Below, one piece after another: positions 11,435 to 23,654 of a DNA stretch of 64,000 nucleotides. Source of the DNA: Actinomucor elegans (Eukaryota; Mucoromycota; Mucoromycetes; Mucorales; Mucoraceae); assembly GCA_026027325.1 (NCBI GenBank), contig JAMSLZ010000007.1, positions 1,426,001-1,490,000 on the forward strand, in the 5' to 3' direction. The translations under genes were made by a program, and so were the position numbers. The notes under the pieces were generated by a model that did not search any database, was not told the DNA's origin, and worked only from the letters and a program-made list of their open reading frames with translations. The first letter of the stretch is position 1; each line of letters begins with the position of its first letter.

Positions 11435-14013
11435 GCAAACCATATGAAACATAATTCTTTAGTAAATGCATGAACACTGACTACTTGAAAATCTGAGTAA
11501 AGCTACATCAGTTTTATGTTTCTCAAAGACACAGTATTGTATACAATAATGATGAGAGATGAACATTGATAATAATCCGACAGACTAAGTATAGCTGTGA
11601 TCCTTTTTTTATGCCTTGTTCTGCGTTTATGTTATTGATTCGCATCAAAAATTGCAATGTGCGTGATGAGTAATTGAAAACCATTGCGTTACTTTTTATT
11701 CCAGAAAAAAGTTTAGTCTGACTTCAATAATCGAGATTGGTTGAAATTGTTGAGATTTGGCAGGTGATGTTCGCTTATTCTAGAAATGAAGAAATATTAA
11801 CGCATACTCAGCAATGCGCATCCGTATTTTCAATATATTCCTGAGATATGTCAATATTCATCCCAATTCGCCAAGATTATTTAATTTGGTGATTCGATAA
11901 TTCATTACGAAAAAAATTTCACCATATGGTAAAATACAGTTATAATTTATAATTGAATATTTTCATTTTATTTTTTAACAAACGTATTATATGATGATTT
12001 AATTACAAAAACTAAGCACTTGAGATAAAAAAAACTGTTATATGGCTTTTAACAATGTGAATAAGGAAATAATAAAAACTTAGAATTAAAGCAATGAGTA
12101 AATGAAAAGCAAAAAATAATTGATTAAACTCTGGATTTATTTGAAGAATTAAAACGTCAACAAAACTGATATTGTGGTTATATTCTTTTATGTTTATCTT
12201 GAATAGAGAGAGTAAAAATTATGTATGTAATTGTGTGATAGAAAATTGTATAATATATTATTACATATATATCGCACAGATCCAGAGAGAGCGTTAGATA
12301 TGTTCGCTTTAAAAACAATAAAGCAAGTATTATAAAAGTAATAAAGGAAGAAAAGACCCAAGAATTGAATTTTCATTTATTGACAAGCATAATTGATCTA
12401 TCCTATATAGACATTAATCAGTTATTTACTTCTACTACATAACTAACATTCTACAAGCACAATCGGATAAACCATCAGCGACTTCAATAACTGGCTTCCA
12501 AAGACAACATTTACAGACACCAATTCAAAGATCATAAGATTGTGAATATTGAAGCATCAGAAACATGACAAGCATGAAATACCTATCATATGCAATCGGA
12601 AACTGAGTAAGTATTCAGAGTCAATGCATTTGAGCTGCGATCCAGTCGGAAACAGTAAGAATTTGGATGTAACACTATATCAAATGTCAAATTCGAGAGA
12701 CTGGGATATTGAGTGGACCTATGATAATATGTACAAAAGAGGAAAGGGAAAAAAACAGAAAAAAGGTAAATGGACATCAGAGTAAAGAAAAAAGAAACAA
12801 AAGATTTACGATGCGGGCAAAATGAATAGAATGAGTGAAATGTACAAAAGAAATAACTGAATGAAGGGAATAACAACCAAAGGAGCAATCGAAGCTTCAT
12901 TGGCCGAGAGCGGAGATAAACGAAAATCCTTTATTGATTGAGAATTGAAATACAAAAATCTCAGGTTGGAGATATGTTAGAGGCCTCAAACCAAAATAAA
13001 GTACTCCTATATAATATTCTTCTATATATATCAGATTTTTTACTATGCTTTTTATTTGGTATTTCCAAACTATGAATGAAAAGGCGATAATAACCAAATG
13101 CAAGTTTGACAAAGTTGTTAAGTGTGGTGTTTGGTTTTTGTGAATTTATGTTCTAGCAGCTATTGTTGTTTGTTTCATATCATGTGAATATTGATGTAAA
13201 TTTCAGAGACTATCAATAACTTTGGCGGTAAAAATTGAATAAAAAAGCGAGTGAATCAGTTAGAACCGTTTTATGGGGTTTTATTGATTCAAAGTGAGTT
13301 AAGTTTTTCTATCTAGCTTGTATCTCTTGTATTTATACTTCCAAAGAAATGGTCTCTTAGTAACAATCAAAGGTCTTTTTAATCTATGTTCATTCTTCAT
13401 TAATTGTATTTTCAGCGGTGATTCAAAACTCCCTCTTTTGATGGATAGTTATTAAATGAATCCCGTCTTTTTAATATATATGTAGAATGTTATATGTGGA
13501 TTTCACCACAGTGTGCAATTTTAGGATTTATAGTAGAAAGATTGATTTTTACAACATACTGAGCTTCATTTTATCCAATGGCTTTCTCTTGTATCATCCA
13601 TATGTTATTTAGACTGCTAAATTAAGCGTATTTATTGATATAACAAAAAACCAACTACAGAAATGTATCATAAAGTTCTAGAATAAATAAAATGGTTACT
13701 AATCAATCACTTGTTGGTTTTGAAGAATATTTAGTTATACTGTAGTATAATAAATAGATAAAATGTAAAAAATGTTTTTACTGAGAGAAGGGTGATTATA
13801 ATTAAATTGTTATTGAATTTATAGTGAAGAGTAGTATCACAGCCAAAGAAATATATCTCAATTGTTTGTGTTACGAAACACATATAGTAAGGGTCAAGGT
13901 GAACATTCGATCCCATTGGTAGCGGGTCTGTATTTAAAATGATTTAATTGGTGCGGCTTTTAAATTTTCATTTATACTCTAATATTATTTTATCTGGTTC
14001 AAAACCTATATAA
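11435..14013. other. Gene-poor AT-rich region
   Basis: About 2.6 kb with no supported gene. The longest frame (12549-12785 plus) is Lys-rich with no recognisable motif and lies within a low-complexity purine-rich stretch. It may be relict sequence, but nothing supports a gene. Confidence 0.5.
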
Positions 14014-14087
14014 GGTTTCTTGGTGTAGTCGGTTATCACGTCTGCTTAACACGCAGACGGTCGGCGATTCAAGTCCGCCAGAAATCA
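14014..14087 (+). tRNA. tRNA-Val (anticodon AAC), intronless
   Basis: A full cloverleaf can be drawn. The acceptor stem GGTTTCT pairs with AGAAATC, with one G-U at the second pair and discriminator A. The D arm is GTGTAGTCGGTTATCAC. The anticodon stem TCTGC/GCAGA encloses the loop TTAACAC, giving anticodon AAC (Val). The variable loop is CGGTC and the T-loop TTCAAGT. The T-stem has a mismatch at its loop-closing pair (A opposite C, normally G-C). A T-rich stretch directly follows (positions 14089-14096), as for RNA polymerase III termination. No intron is present. It is the only tRNA I found in the window and sits in a gene-poor, repeat-bearing region. Confidence 0.9.
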
Positions 14088-17000
14088 TATTTTTTGTTGA
14101 GTCACTTCAGAAGTGTATGTAGACGCGTCGTGTGCCGAGATATATATTTTATTCTAAGATACAATTGATATTTATACTAATTAAAAAAGGTTGCGCACAA
14201 ATCCGTGTTTACTTGACACATGTTTCATTATCAACAGTGAAGAATGGTATACAATAGTTTTATGCAGCTTTTACATACATAACTGTTTAAAATTATAGAT
14301 GCGGAAAGAAAACTCAGTATTAGAGGGATCAAGAGGTAGTTTTTTGGTATATAGTTATATATATTTCACCTCTAATCACTAATATTATATCGCGACATAC
14401 TATATGTGCTAAAATACACTTAATGTCTCGTCCTATATATGCTCTGACAATCAGATGCACTACTGAACTAGAAGCACTTGGGCAATGAAGAGAGCTATTA
14501 AAAAACAGTGACTTTAGAAAATATCCAAAATTTGATATTCTATGAAGAGCGAAGGTAACATTATTTAGGCTACAGATATGAACTTATTTTGTGTATTTGG
14601 ATATTTATGTTATTTAAATGTCATAAAAAATGTCAGAATGGCCATTTTCTTTTTAAATTATATATATCTCATTTATGTATGCTCTAATATGGCACACATA
14701 TGTTCTTATGGGAATATGCCTGAAAAAATATCTTGTTTATGATTCAGAAAATATCCTTGGAAGTTTTTAAAAATTGAGTCCATTTTTAACATCATCTCTA
14801 CATTCATTGAATGATTTCAACTCAATATTGCATCTGATATGTAATATGCATTATAAATGAAAATGTGCATCTACAGCCACCGTCATTCGAGAGAAGTAGA
14901 ATGAGCTTGCTAAATTTTAGGAATGCATTGCAATTTACATGCAAAAGTAAAATGAATTTAATAATCAATAGAATCCAGTTGATCCAAATCGAATGTCGCA
15001 TCTGATGACTAGTACTTGTTTAGATTGAACTATTAAATTCATTAGAATTATTATTTAGCCATAATATATTAGTTGCGCTATGTATCAATAGCCACCAGTA
15101 CATTTCAAATGCATCTCATGCAAACTAGTTCTAAAGGTCATTGAATTTCTTAGCTGCTGCCAGTTTAATGCCACATTTGATTAGTATTTCAGACTCTGAA
15201 TTGCTTCAATTGTCTTTATATTTATTTTATCTGTCTAATTGAAAATTAAAAAAGACGCGCTATATAGTAAAAAAAAAAAAAGCAATAACGGCTATCAACC
15301 GTAATAACAAAAACAAAGTAATTATTTACTGGATTTCTATTCCTTAGTAGTTTTAATTGGTGAAGAATGCTTGCAAAATCGTTTGGTGTCTCTTCTATGG
15401 CACCTCTTGCAATATTAGTGTGTGATCTAACAGCGAAAAAAAGTAGTACATCAGCTATGTCATAGTTAGGTGTCCAATTAATATCTAACTGTGAAGATTA
15501 TGCCCTTTATGTTATAGTATAACTGATGGTGTTGTTACTATTTGTACTTGATCACAGCAGTACCAGAAGAATTTTTAAAACATTTAACAGGAACCTATGT
15601 AGAAATAATAGTACTTAAACAGTTGTAATGCATCTCATCATTTAGAGCAATGTAAAACGATTTGTAATATTAAAGTACTAAAATAAAGTTTCATCGTTTT
15701 AGCTGTATTTTCATAACGATCTGTTTAATGTGACGCATAAATAGCAGGAAAAGAAGGGGCATATATTGAAAAAGTTAAAATTTAGCAAATATGACAAGCG
15801 TTACGAGAATTAGAATCCAAGAAATATATTTAATATATATAGAAGTTTATTCAGAATATAGAATACTAATTATATGCGATATTTGACCGAAATTATTGAA
15901 AGATCTGTAGATTTAAACATAATCAACATGGAATGTATGTACTTTAATACTAACTATTAATATACGTATAAACATTCAAATATAATTTAAAAAAAAGTAT
16001 TCCAGTAGATCCACTGATTTATTCTAGGCTTATACTAATGAAACTGTGCGAAATTTTGCTAATATTAATCAAGAGATCTACAGAATTGAAAATAGGGTGA
16101 TTGTTGAAAAAATCCAATACATAGTCTACTTTATTAGGACTCATTTCAGACTTCAACTTAGATTTTTTTCAGCGCATACATTACATTTTGGAGACATATT
16201 TTGTAATAAAGGATATTGTATATTGCCAAATATATATATATATATACATATAAGTGCGTACATACATTTATATATTTTTAATATCGAAAACGCGCGAGAT
16301 ATAATAAGACTTCTAAAAAAAAAAAAATTAAAGATCAACAATTTATTGAAAAAAACACTAATGGTTAGAGGAGATGAAAATCACTTTTACCTCCAAATGC
16401 ACGATTTTAAATTCTACACAAATATTATAGCACTATGTCATTAAAACTCGACAGTTATGAACATAACTTGTTAGATATCCGAAGGACAATAAGAAACGAG
16501 GAAGCTTCATAGTGATGGTGATGTTGGTATGTCCTTTGTATCTTTTGTTTGAAAGTCTAAATAATATCTGGAAGTAAAGTTGATGATATAACATTATTTC
16601 ATCTTTTGAAATGCAGAACGTGTTTATAGCTTTTTTATTGTATTTTTCATCCTATAAACAAATTGAGTAGCATTGTGAAATCAATATATAGTTTTTATAG
16701 CCAAACAGTCTTTTAATTTAACCAAAAGTTTTAGATTTTGTTATATCGTATTATTTCTTTTTTAGTATCACTTAATCTGTTATCGTTTAATTGAAAACCA
16801 ATTACATGGTATCAATTTGTGTCCAATAGTGATCATTTACTAAAACGGTTGATATGCTTGGTTATTAGTCTCTAAGAGTATTTTTTGAAAGAGGAATCAA
16901 CTCTATTCTGTCACATAAAGTCAATAGGGCTTAAATGCCCTTTGTAGTGTCTTTCTAATAGAAGTTCTGCTTCGAGAAAGTTAATCGGATGTCTCCCGGC

Positions 17001-20000
17001 ATGATATCCGACAGGTTACACGAAACTAGTGTTTAAAGTTTTGAACTTTTCCTTATTAAATATCATGCTTTTACGTGGTGCCGCGTGTTTCTACGTACTA
17101 TTTATAAAAGTGACCTGCCTCGTTGTACATGTACACTTTTGATAAAAGGGCAGTCATTTCTTTGGATAGTATTTTGGGTTATTAATATTAAATATTCATA
17201 GATGTGGGGTGAAGCGCCACGAGAAAACAGAGCATGCCAAAGCTAAGCACTTCAATGTGCTCTTGGCTAACATTTGATTTTTATGAAATGTAAATAAGCT
17301 GATTCGTATCCTTTAGTGTTCATACACTATTCTCAACTTTTTGCCGCCATGAGTCGAAACAGAAATGTTTAAGCCAAAAGAGACTAGAAATTGCATATAG
17401 TAAGCACTAGGCTTCTAGTTGATCAATCTATGTTTTAACGATGACTTAACAGCGTGTAGTATATTCTGTATTATATCAGCATATATGTATGAAAAAACAG
17501 TTATTGAACTCTGGTACCAGAAGTTTAAGCGTGGAAGAGTACTCGTGGTTTTAAAGTTAGCATGTGGTGCCTGGGATCTTTGGCTAATCATCGTCATCAG
17601 AAAGCATACTCGTTTGCTGCGAGAGTCTTTCGATATAATATTACCAAGTTCGGGATCTACCTCGTTCTCAGATATGTGAATTCACTTTCTGACACTTCAT
17701 AGCAACGAAGATCACTCTATAGTCCTAAATAGTAACAAGCCACTTTTTTTTTTTTGCAACAAGACACGAGTTTCAAGTTCTGACAGCAAATTTAATATTG
17801 AATATTTGAGCACTAGTTATTGCAACTGCGCAAGCCTAATAACGGTGCTACAAAATGGCCAATAGCTCTTACGCACTATAATATTCAAGATACGACCGTC
17901 TCTGAGATGTTTACACTTGGAAGAATTATATAATAACAATCAACCGGTTTTGACGATGCTTCCTAGTATACTATTTGTATGTATATACCTCAGTCTATAC
18001 TTAACATCAATCCACCATGTTGAATCAGCTATATTCATATCGACTTTAAACTAATAGTATGCTAAATCAAAGCGTATCTTATCTATGCAGCCTAACAGAA
18101 ATATATCGAGCACTTGTATATAAGCGTTTTATCTACATATGCGTATATGTACTGTTGATAACCCTTCTATTTCTTATCGTGTAGTGGTACAAGTATGCAA
18201 TTCCTAATATCGACGAAATATGAAACATTGGGGTTGGTTTCTAACAAAGTTTACAAATAGAGATAGTTGATATAATTTGAGTAAGCTCATTCATTCAAAT
18301 ACTGTAATAGCTGTATATCAAGAAGCTATATCTGATGTCGATAATGATAATTTCATGAAAGCAATACCCAAAAATCGGGTGAATGCGGTTTCAATGGCGA
18401 AAACTCTGATAATGACAGGTTTCAGTTCGCATAGCTTGTCAGGTATACCTTTTGTAATATGAAAAGATCGTGTACCTGTGACCTTATATTATGGAGTCTT
18501 CCATCATCGGAAACCTTCTTTTTGGTATATTAACACTAAACTGGTTAGCTGGGTCTAGTTTAATCAATAAAAACGGTAGGTTTCAGATAACTTTTGGGAA
18601 CGTTCCCTTTATGTGCAGAGGACTAACCAAAGCCCTTAAGGGTACTAAAATGTCCTGATGATCATAATAGTAGTCTAGACAATAAAGCAACTCGGATCAC
18701 TTTTTAAGTCTAAATATAGAGTATAATAGAGAATATGATCAGCTCTCTGATTATTATATTAGATAGGAATTATCCGCTCGAAAATGACGCATTTGCTATC
18801 AGAAACATATCCTTGTTGACTGTCGTAATATAATATATTATATTAAACGGTAAAGCTAGTACGAAAACAGTTATAAACAACGGATCCGCTTACAGCCGTG
18901 TGGTGGGTCTAGAGACCGACAAAGAACAGAAAGAACTTGATTCGGTTACATGCGTACAAAGTACATACTAAACGATTAGCGTCTGTATGACAGTTTGCAT
19001 TCCAGGCCGAAGTGGAATATATCGACCCATATTCATTGACGAAGAAACTGCTGATTAAATAATGTAACCAGTCCGAAGTTTTGACGCGTATCTTTATACA
19101 TACACTCTCTCTTTCTATATAAAACAACGTGTCATAGTATATTATCCATCGTGACAAAATACTAGAAATTCTTTTACATTAAGATAGCGACCCTGTACTT
19201 TAAAAATAGCCTATTGTTCTCGGGTTGATCGCAATAAAAAGCACTGACACTAGTAGTCTCATTCCTGCTTTACCTCTTTATCCAATCCAATTCAAACTAA
19301 AACAACAGATGGATTTGCCGAATAAAGACATCTAATTCCAATCAAGGCATTGGCATCAACAAACGATTGGTCATCGTACCCGGATAATATAGGGCTTTCT
19401 TTTTGGGGGGGCCTATCAGCCCCTGATGTAACACAAAGAGTGGTAGATGGTTTAATAAACTAGAAACAAATCATTTCGTTAAATGTCTTTGATTTGAAAC
19501 CATCTTATTTTATGAATACAATAAGATTCGGATTATGAAACCATTATATAATTTCACAAAGCGGTTCCTTGGCGCGTTCTTCCACTATTATTTGAACACA
19601 CACCATACGTAATGCTTCGTGATACATGGTACGAATCGTGATTTAGCACAGGGACTGATCATGGAATTTTCAAATCAATTTCCTTTAATGTAAAGATGAG
19701 GAATGTCTGTTCAAAAAACCATAAATGTTCCATTAAGCGAGAAAAAGAATGATTGATCACGAAGCATTTTATGGGTATGTGAAAGGTCGTTTTCATGTAT
19801 AGAGAAAAAGAATATCAAAATACGCTTTCTCGTATACCGTCATGAAAACAGGTTCCTCTTAAAAAAGACTTATTATATTAGGCTTATACAAGCATCATAT
19901 GCAAACTGCGTGGACCAGCTAGTTTTTTGTTCAAATAATCGTACCATTTTTTTTTAAGTGTTTAACTATATTTATACAATCCACGCCAACTAGTCGGGCA

Positions 20001-20350
20001 ATGTTTGACGTGATACAGTGACAGCTGTATCCGCAAGGTTAAATTACTCAATTGAATTCATCTCAGCATCCAAGATTAGAGATTAAAAACAAAACTGTTT
20101 ATTGTAAAAAAAAAAAGGAGGTAAAATACAGTCTAAATATAAAGAGAAAAACGTTGCTGCCTACAAGGCAATTCAATTAGGATAATAAAAGTAAATATAC
20201 ACATATACATTTCGCTGTAATAATATGAGTGAAAGCTTAATCTATAAAGGTTAAATAAAAAACGCGGGGATAAAGAAGAAAGGTGGAGTATGAAAGTGGA
20301 AAGAACGAAGGGGGTTGTCATAAAGAGCATAAAGAAGGTAATAAAGAAAC
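14088..20350. other. Gene-poor region with diverged repeats
   Basis: About 6.3 kb without a supported gene. Copies of the dispersed repeat lie around 14.97, 15.1, 15.87 and 16.04 kb. From about 16.9 kb to 20.0 kb the sequence is somewhat less AT-rich than the preceding part. It may consist of decayed mobile-element DNA: a minus-strand TGTCACGATGG (about 19144-19154), followed downstream on that strand by a TATATAG box, resembles an LTR beginning, but no second LTR or coding remnant was found. Open frames such as 16046-16444 and 17419-17679 show no domain. Confidence 0.4.
15873..15960 (+). repeat. Dispersed repeat copy (15.9 kb)
   Basis: It contains the family blocks in order: ATGCGATATTTGACCGAAATT, then GAAAGATCTGTAGATTTA, then a diverged ATGGAATGTATGTACTTTAA. 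A partial second copy follows near 16041-16095 (GTGCGAAATT, then AAGAGATCTACAGAATT). Confidence 0.55.
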
Positions 20351-23258
20351 TTATAGGTGCTGAATGATTGAAGAGAAAGAAGGTGATCTAGTCAATTTCA
20401 CACCTTGTTGTTGTTGTTGTTGCTGCTGTTGTTGTTGCTTGGTGTTGTAAAAAGACAGCGAATCAAATGAGGTGGTCAAACTTGCTCTTCTCTTGGGTGG
20501 GGGTGGTGGAGATAATTGAAAGTCTTTGTCATAGGACATCAAGTGAGATTCGCGCTTATTGTTTCCTTCCTCAGATGTTGGACTGGGGCTGCTGGCAGTA
20601 GCAACGGGGTTATTACCATTAGCGAACAAGGTGATATTCTCACCACCATAAGTGAAATGTTCATACAACAGGCCTTCGAGTGACTTCATGGGCGTTTTTT
20701 CTTGAGTGGTTTGGGTTGAATTGGTACTGTTACTACGACTGACGGGATGTCTGCTACCGTTGTTATAGCGATTTTTCATGATGCTGTTGGCAGAAGATCT
20801 ATGGCTGGCACCAGTACTACTGTGGTTCGAGTTACTGTGTCTCAATTTGTCCAGGCGTGGGTTGGATCTTTCGTAAAGCTGATTCTGAGATTGAGTTGAG
20901 CTTCTGGGTCTAAGACTACTGGAGCTGCTACTAAAGCTTGGCTGGCGATTGATGCTTGCAGCTCTAGCTGAAGCGGAGGATGAAGGCAACAACGTTGAGC
21001 TTTGGGATTTGGTAGTACGGTAGTGTTGGAGCTGGGGTGATTGTGCGTCGTTAGAAAGATCGGAAGGTAAATTCAAACGTCGAGGAAGACGGCCGAGGAC
21101 CTGAGATGAGTTAATGGATCCCTGACCTTGTACGATTCTAAGGAACTGTTGCTCATCAAAGTATTTCAACGCAGCCCATGAGGGGTTCAAGAACGAAAAG
21201 CGCTTCTTGATTGAGTTGAGATTTTCTATTCATAAATAAAAATCAGTATACTATGACTAATAAACTTATACTGGTAACTTACGTTTGCCAATACCACCGT
21301 GTTCTAGCATACCATGAAGAGGCTTGTGTGGAGCAGACAATGTACCTTTGGTGCCTTGTTTAAGAGGCGCTTTACCCTTGACAATTCGACAAATGTTACG
21401 AGCAATACAGACTCCGGAAATGGTAGCAGCATAGCCAGTCTTTTCTTCTACAACGTTGGTCACATCACCGCCAGCAAAGATGTGTGTATACTTGTAATGG
21501 TCTACTTGAAGTGTAGGCTTGACTTTGATACGGCCCCAGGCGTCAATGCAGTTGTCCAAGGTACTGTCATCGCTGCTGGAAGAGAATATATTGCTGTTGG
21601 GACGTGTACCAGTGGCAATAAAGACCTTGTCATAACCACCATAGACGCGTCCACTTGAACCAAGATAGACATTGTCATTTGTGGAGTCAAAATCCAAGAT
21701 TTTTTCATTGCATACGATTTCAACACCAAGTTCTCTAAGGTACTTGTTGGCCATACTCTGTTGACGGACATCACTTCTGTTCACCACATTGGAATGGGAA
21801 TCGACAAGGGTAACCTGCTTTTTAGGATAGGCACCAGGGAACGTATGCTGAGAAATCTCGGAAGCTAATTCACAACCAACAAGACCACCACCTATTATAA
21901 ATGTTATTAGTATTATAATACTAATAATAAAATGGCATGTTATTATATTAGTTTACCAATAATGAGTACTTTGCGCGCCTTTAGTAACTCGAAATAGGAT
22001 TCTTCTAAACCAGACATACGATATAATGAAGATGTATCGGTTGATTTGAGCTGAGAAGAGTAGGAGCTGCCTGTAGCTACAACAAGGTAATCAAAATCGA
22101 TCTGAATAGCCAAAGAGTTAGTATTATAGCAAGGTTACACATGCAAGAAACATACCACTTCGCCATTGACGGTAATAGATTTTGCTTGATTTGAAAGGTT
22201 TTCAGCAAAGCCAATGATGACTCTACCATTTCTGACATAGGCATCATGACGAACACGAAGGGAACTTGTTTGATCAGGGTTGACAATCTTCTTGACAATA
22301 CCTGGAGTATATTCAAAAGAATCTATGTATCATATGTTAGTATAATCAATATATATTATATAAATATATACACATATATCATTTTACCTTTTGTATCAAC
22401 TAATGTAACATAGAAACGTGGCATTTGATCAAGGATTGAAGCAACTGTGAAGCCCTATTATGGTTGGTTAGCTTTGAGTTGATTTTGACAGCTGCAAATG
22501 CTTACAGTAAATCCACCACCAACAATCAATACGCTGACTTGTTGCTTTTGAATCAAAGACGGGCTTACATTACTATATAAATGTTAGACAAAGGCATTTA
22601 GTTAGTGAATTGTGTAACTTTACCCAGTAGGAAGATCCATTGTCTGGATGAATTCTGATAGCTTAGATTTCTACAAGGAAGGTCGGAATCAAATTAATAA
22701 ACGTGATAAAAAATTCTATTATATGGCCAGCCAAATATTAGCTGCTCCATTTGGAACTAATGTAATACCAGCATGTCAAGAACCTGTGCTTCTGTTTCTT
22801 CCAGTATAGTAAGAGCATCTACGCGATCCACTATCGCCCATTGTAAGGCACGAATGTCTTCTCTCACTTGCTCTTGTGTTGTGACATTTAATTCTAATGG
22901 TGATCCACGGGCCAAAAAGGTCTTGTAAATTCTGTCAAGGTATTAGTTATATGGTTATTATTCCATCAAATGTCATTGCTCACCTATGAAGCGTCACTTC
23001 AACAGCTTTGGGGTCGGTTTCATGTTTCAATTGTGTAATGGCTTCAATAAACAATAGGCTTTCATGAGACCATGTCTCTCGGAGAAAGCATTCAAAAGCA
23101 CATAGTAACTTTGGATTTGACAACACTTGACTGAGCGTGTATTGGCTGGAGGATATTGTCGAGAATTGATCATCTGCTGAAGAACTAGAAGATGAATAAG
23201 TTGATGAAGAGGATGATAAAGATCCCTGGGATAATAAATCGTCGTGTATATAATGCAT
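20351..23258 (-). CDS. RGS domain fused to AIFM2/FSP1-like FAD-NAD(P)H oxidoreductase (804 aa, 9 exons)
   Basis: Minus-strand exons 23258-22984, 22931-22769, 22670-22624, 22572-22506, 22454-22388, 22322-22156, 22101-21957, 21891-21283 and 21225-20351; every junction is GT..AG and in phase. After a Ser-rich start, residues about 42-115 match the RGS fold found in regulators of G-protein signalling (FECFLRETWSHESLLFIEAI, then FLARGSPLELNVT). From about residue 173 a pyridine-nucleotide-disulphide oxidoreductase of the AIFM2 type follows: dinucleotide-binding VLIVGGGFTG (176-185), LVVATGS, a second Rossmann motif VLIIGGGLVGCELA (about 306-319), then FIATGTRPN and FAGGDVTNV. Residues about 514-804 are disordered, Ser/Asn-rich, with a C-terminal poly-Gln stretch. 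AIFM2 proteins reduce quinones at membranes; RGS domains accelerate GTP hydrolysis by Galpha. The fusion could couple G-protein signalling to redox chemistry, but that is inference. No transmembrane segment was seen. Confidence 0.85.
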
Positions 23259-23654
23259 TTTTTTTTGTTGTGGTTATAATATAAAGATCGTGTGGGGATA
23301 TAGTTATAAAGTAAAAAAAGAAAAAAGAAATGCTGACAAAAATTGAAACTAGACAGCCGTAATATATAGCAATTTCTTGTGGAGGGCGGAATAAGGAACA
23401 TAGCAGAGTGTGTTTGATGGCATGATTATTTGACCCAATCGGAAATGTTGGGCCCATGTTACCTTTTGTATCACTTATATATTGGGGGTCTTGTTTTAAA
23501 CAAAGTTTATTATGTAGCTCTAATAAAAGCTGGGATATTTCTAAGGCACAATAGAGCCAATCTATGGAACGTAGTAGAAGGATTTCTTTTTTTTTTCTTT
23601 TTTTTGAAAGTCGAGTATGTATATATATAATGTGTGAGGGTAGGGTGAAAATGT
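23259..23654. promoter_or_regulatory. Spacer: TIM44 3' end and RGS-oxidoreductase promoter
   Basis: About 400 bp between two tandem minus-strand genes, with several pyrimidine/purine-rich tracts and no coding exon. Confidence 0.4.

Noticed and set aside
12549..12785. Lys-rich 78-codon frame (and antisense frame 12586-12900)
   Set aside because: Purine-rich low-complexity sequence gives long frames on both strands; neither resembles a protein family.
16046..16444. 132-codon open frame on the plus strand
   Set aside because: It crosses a dispersed-repeat fragment, a TATATATA tract and a poly-A run; no domain or flanking exons.
17419..17679. 86-codon open frame in the gene-poor region
   Set aside because: No signal peptide, domain or splice-compatible neighbour; consistent with chance or decayed element DNA.
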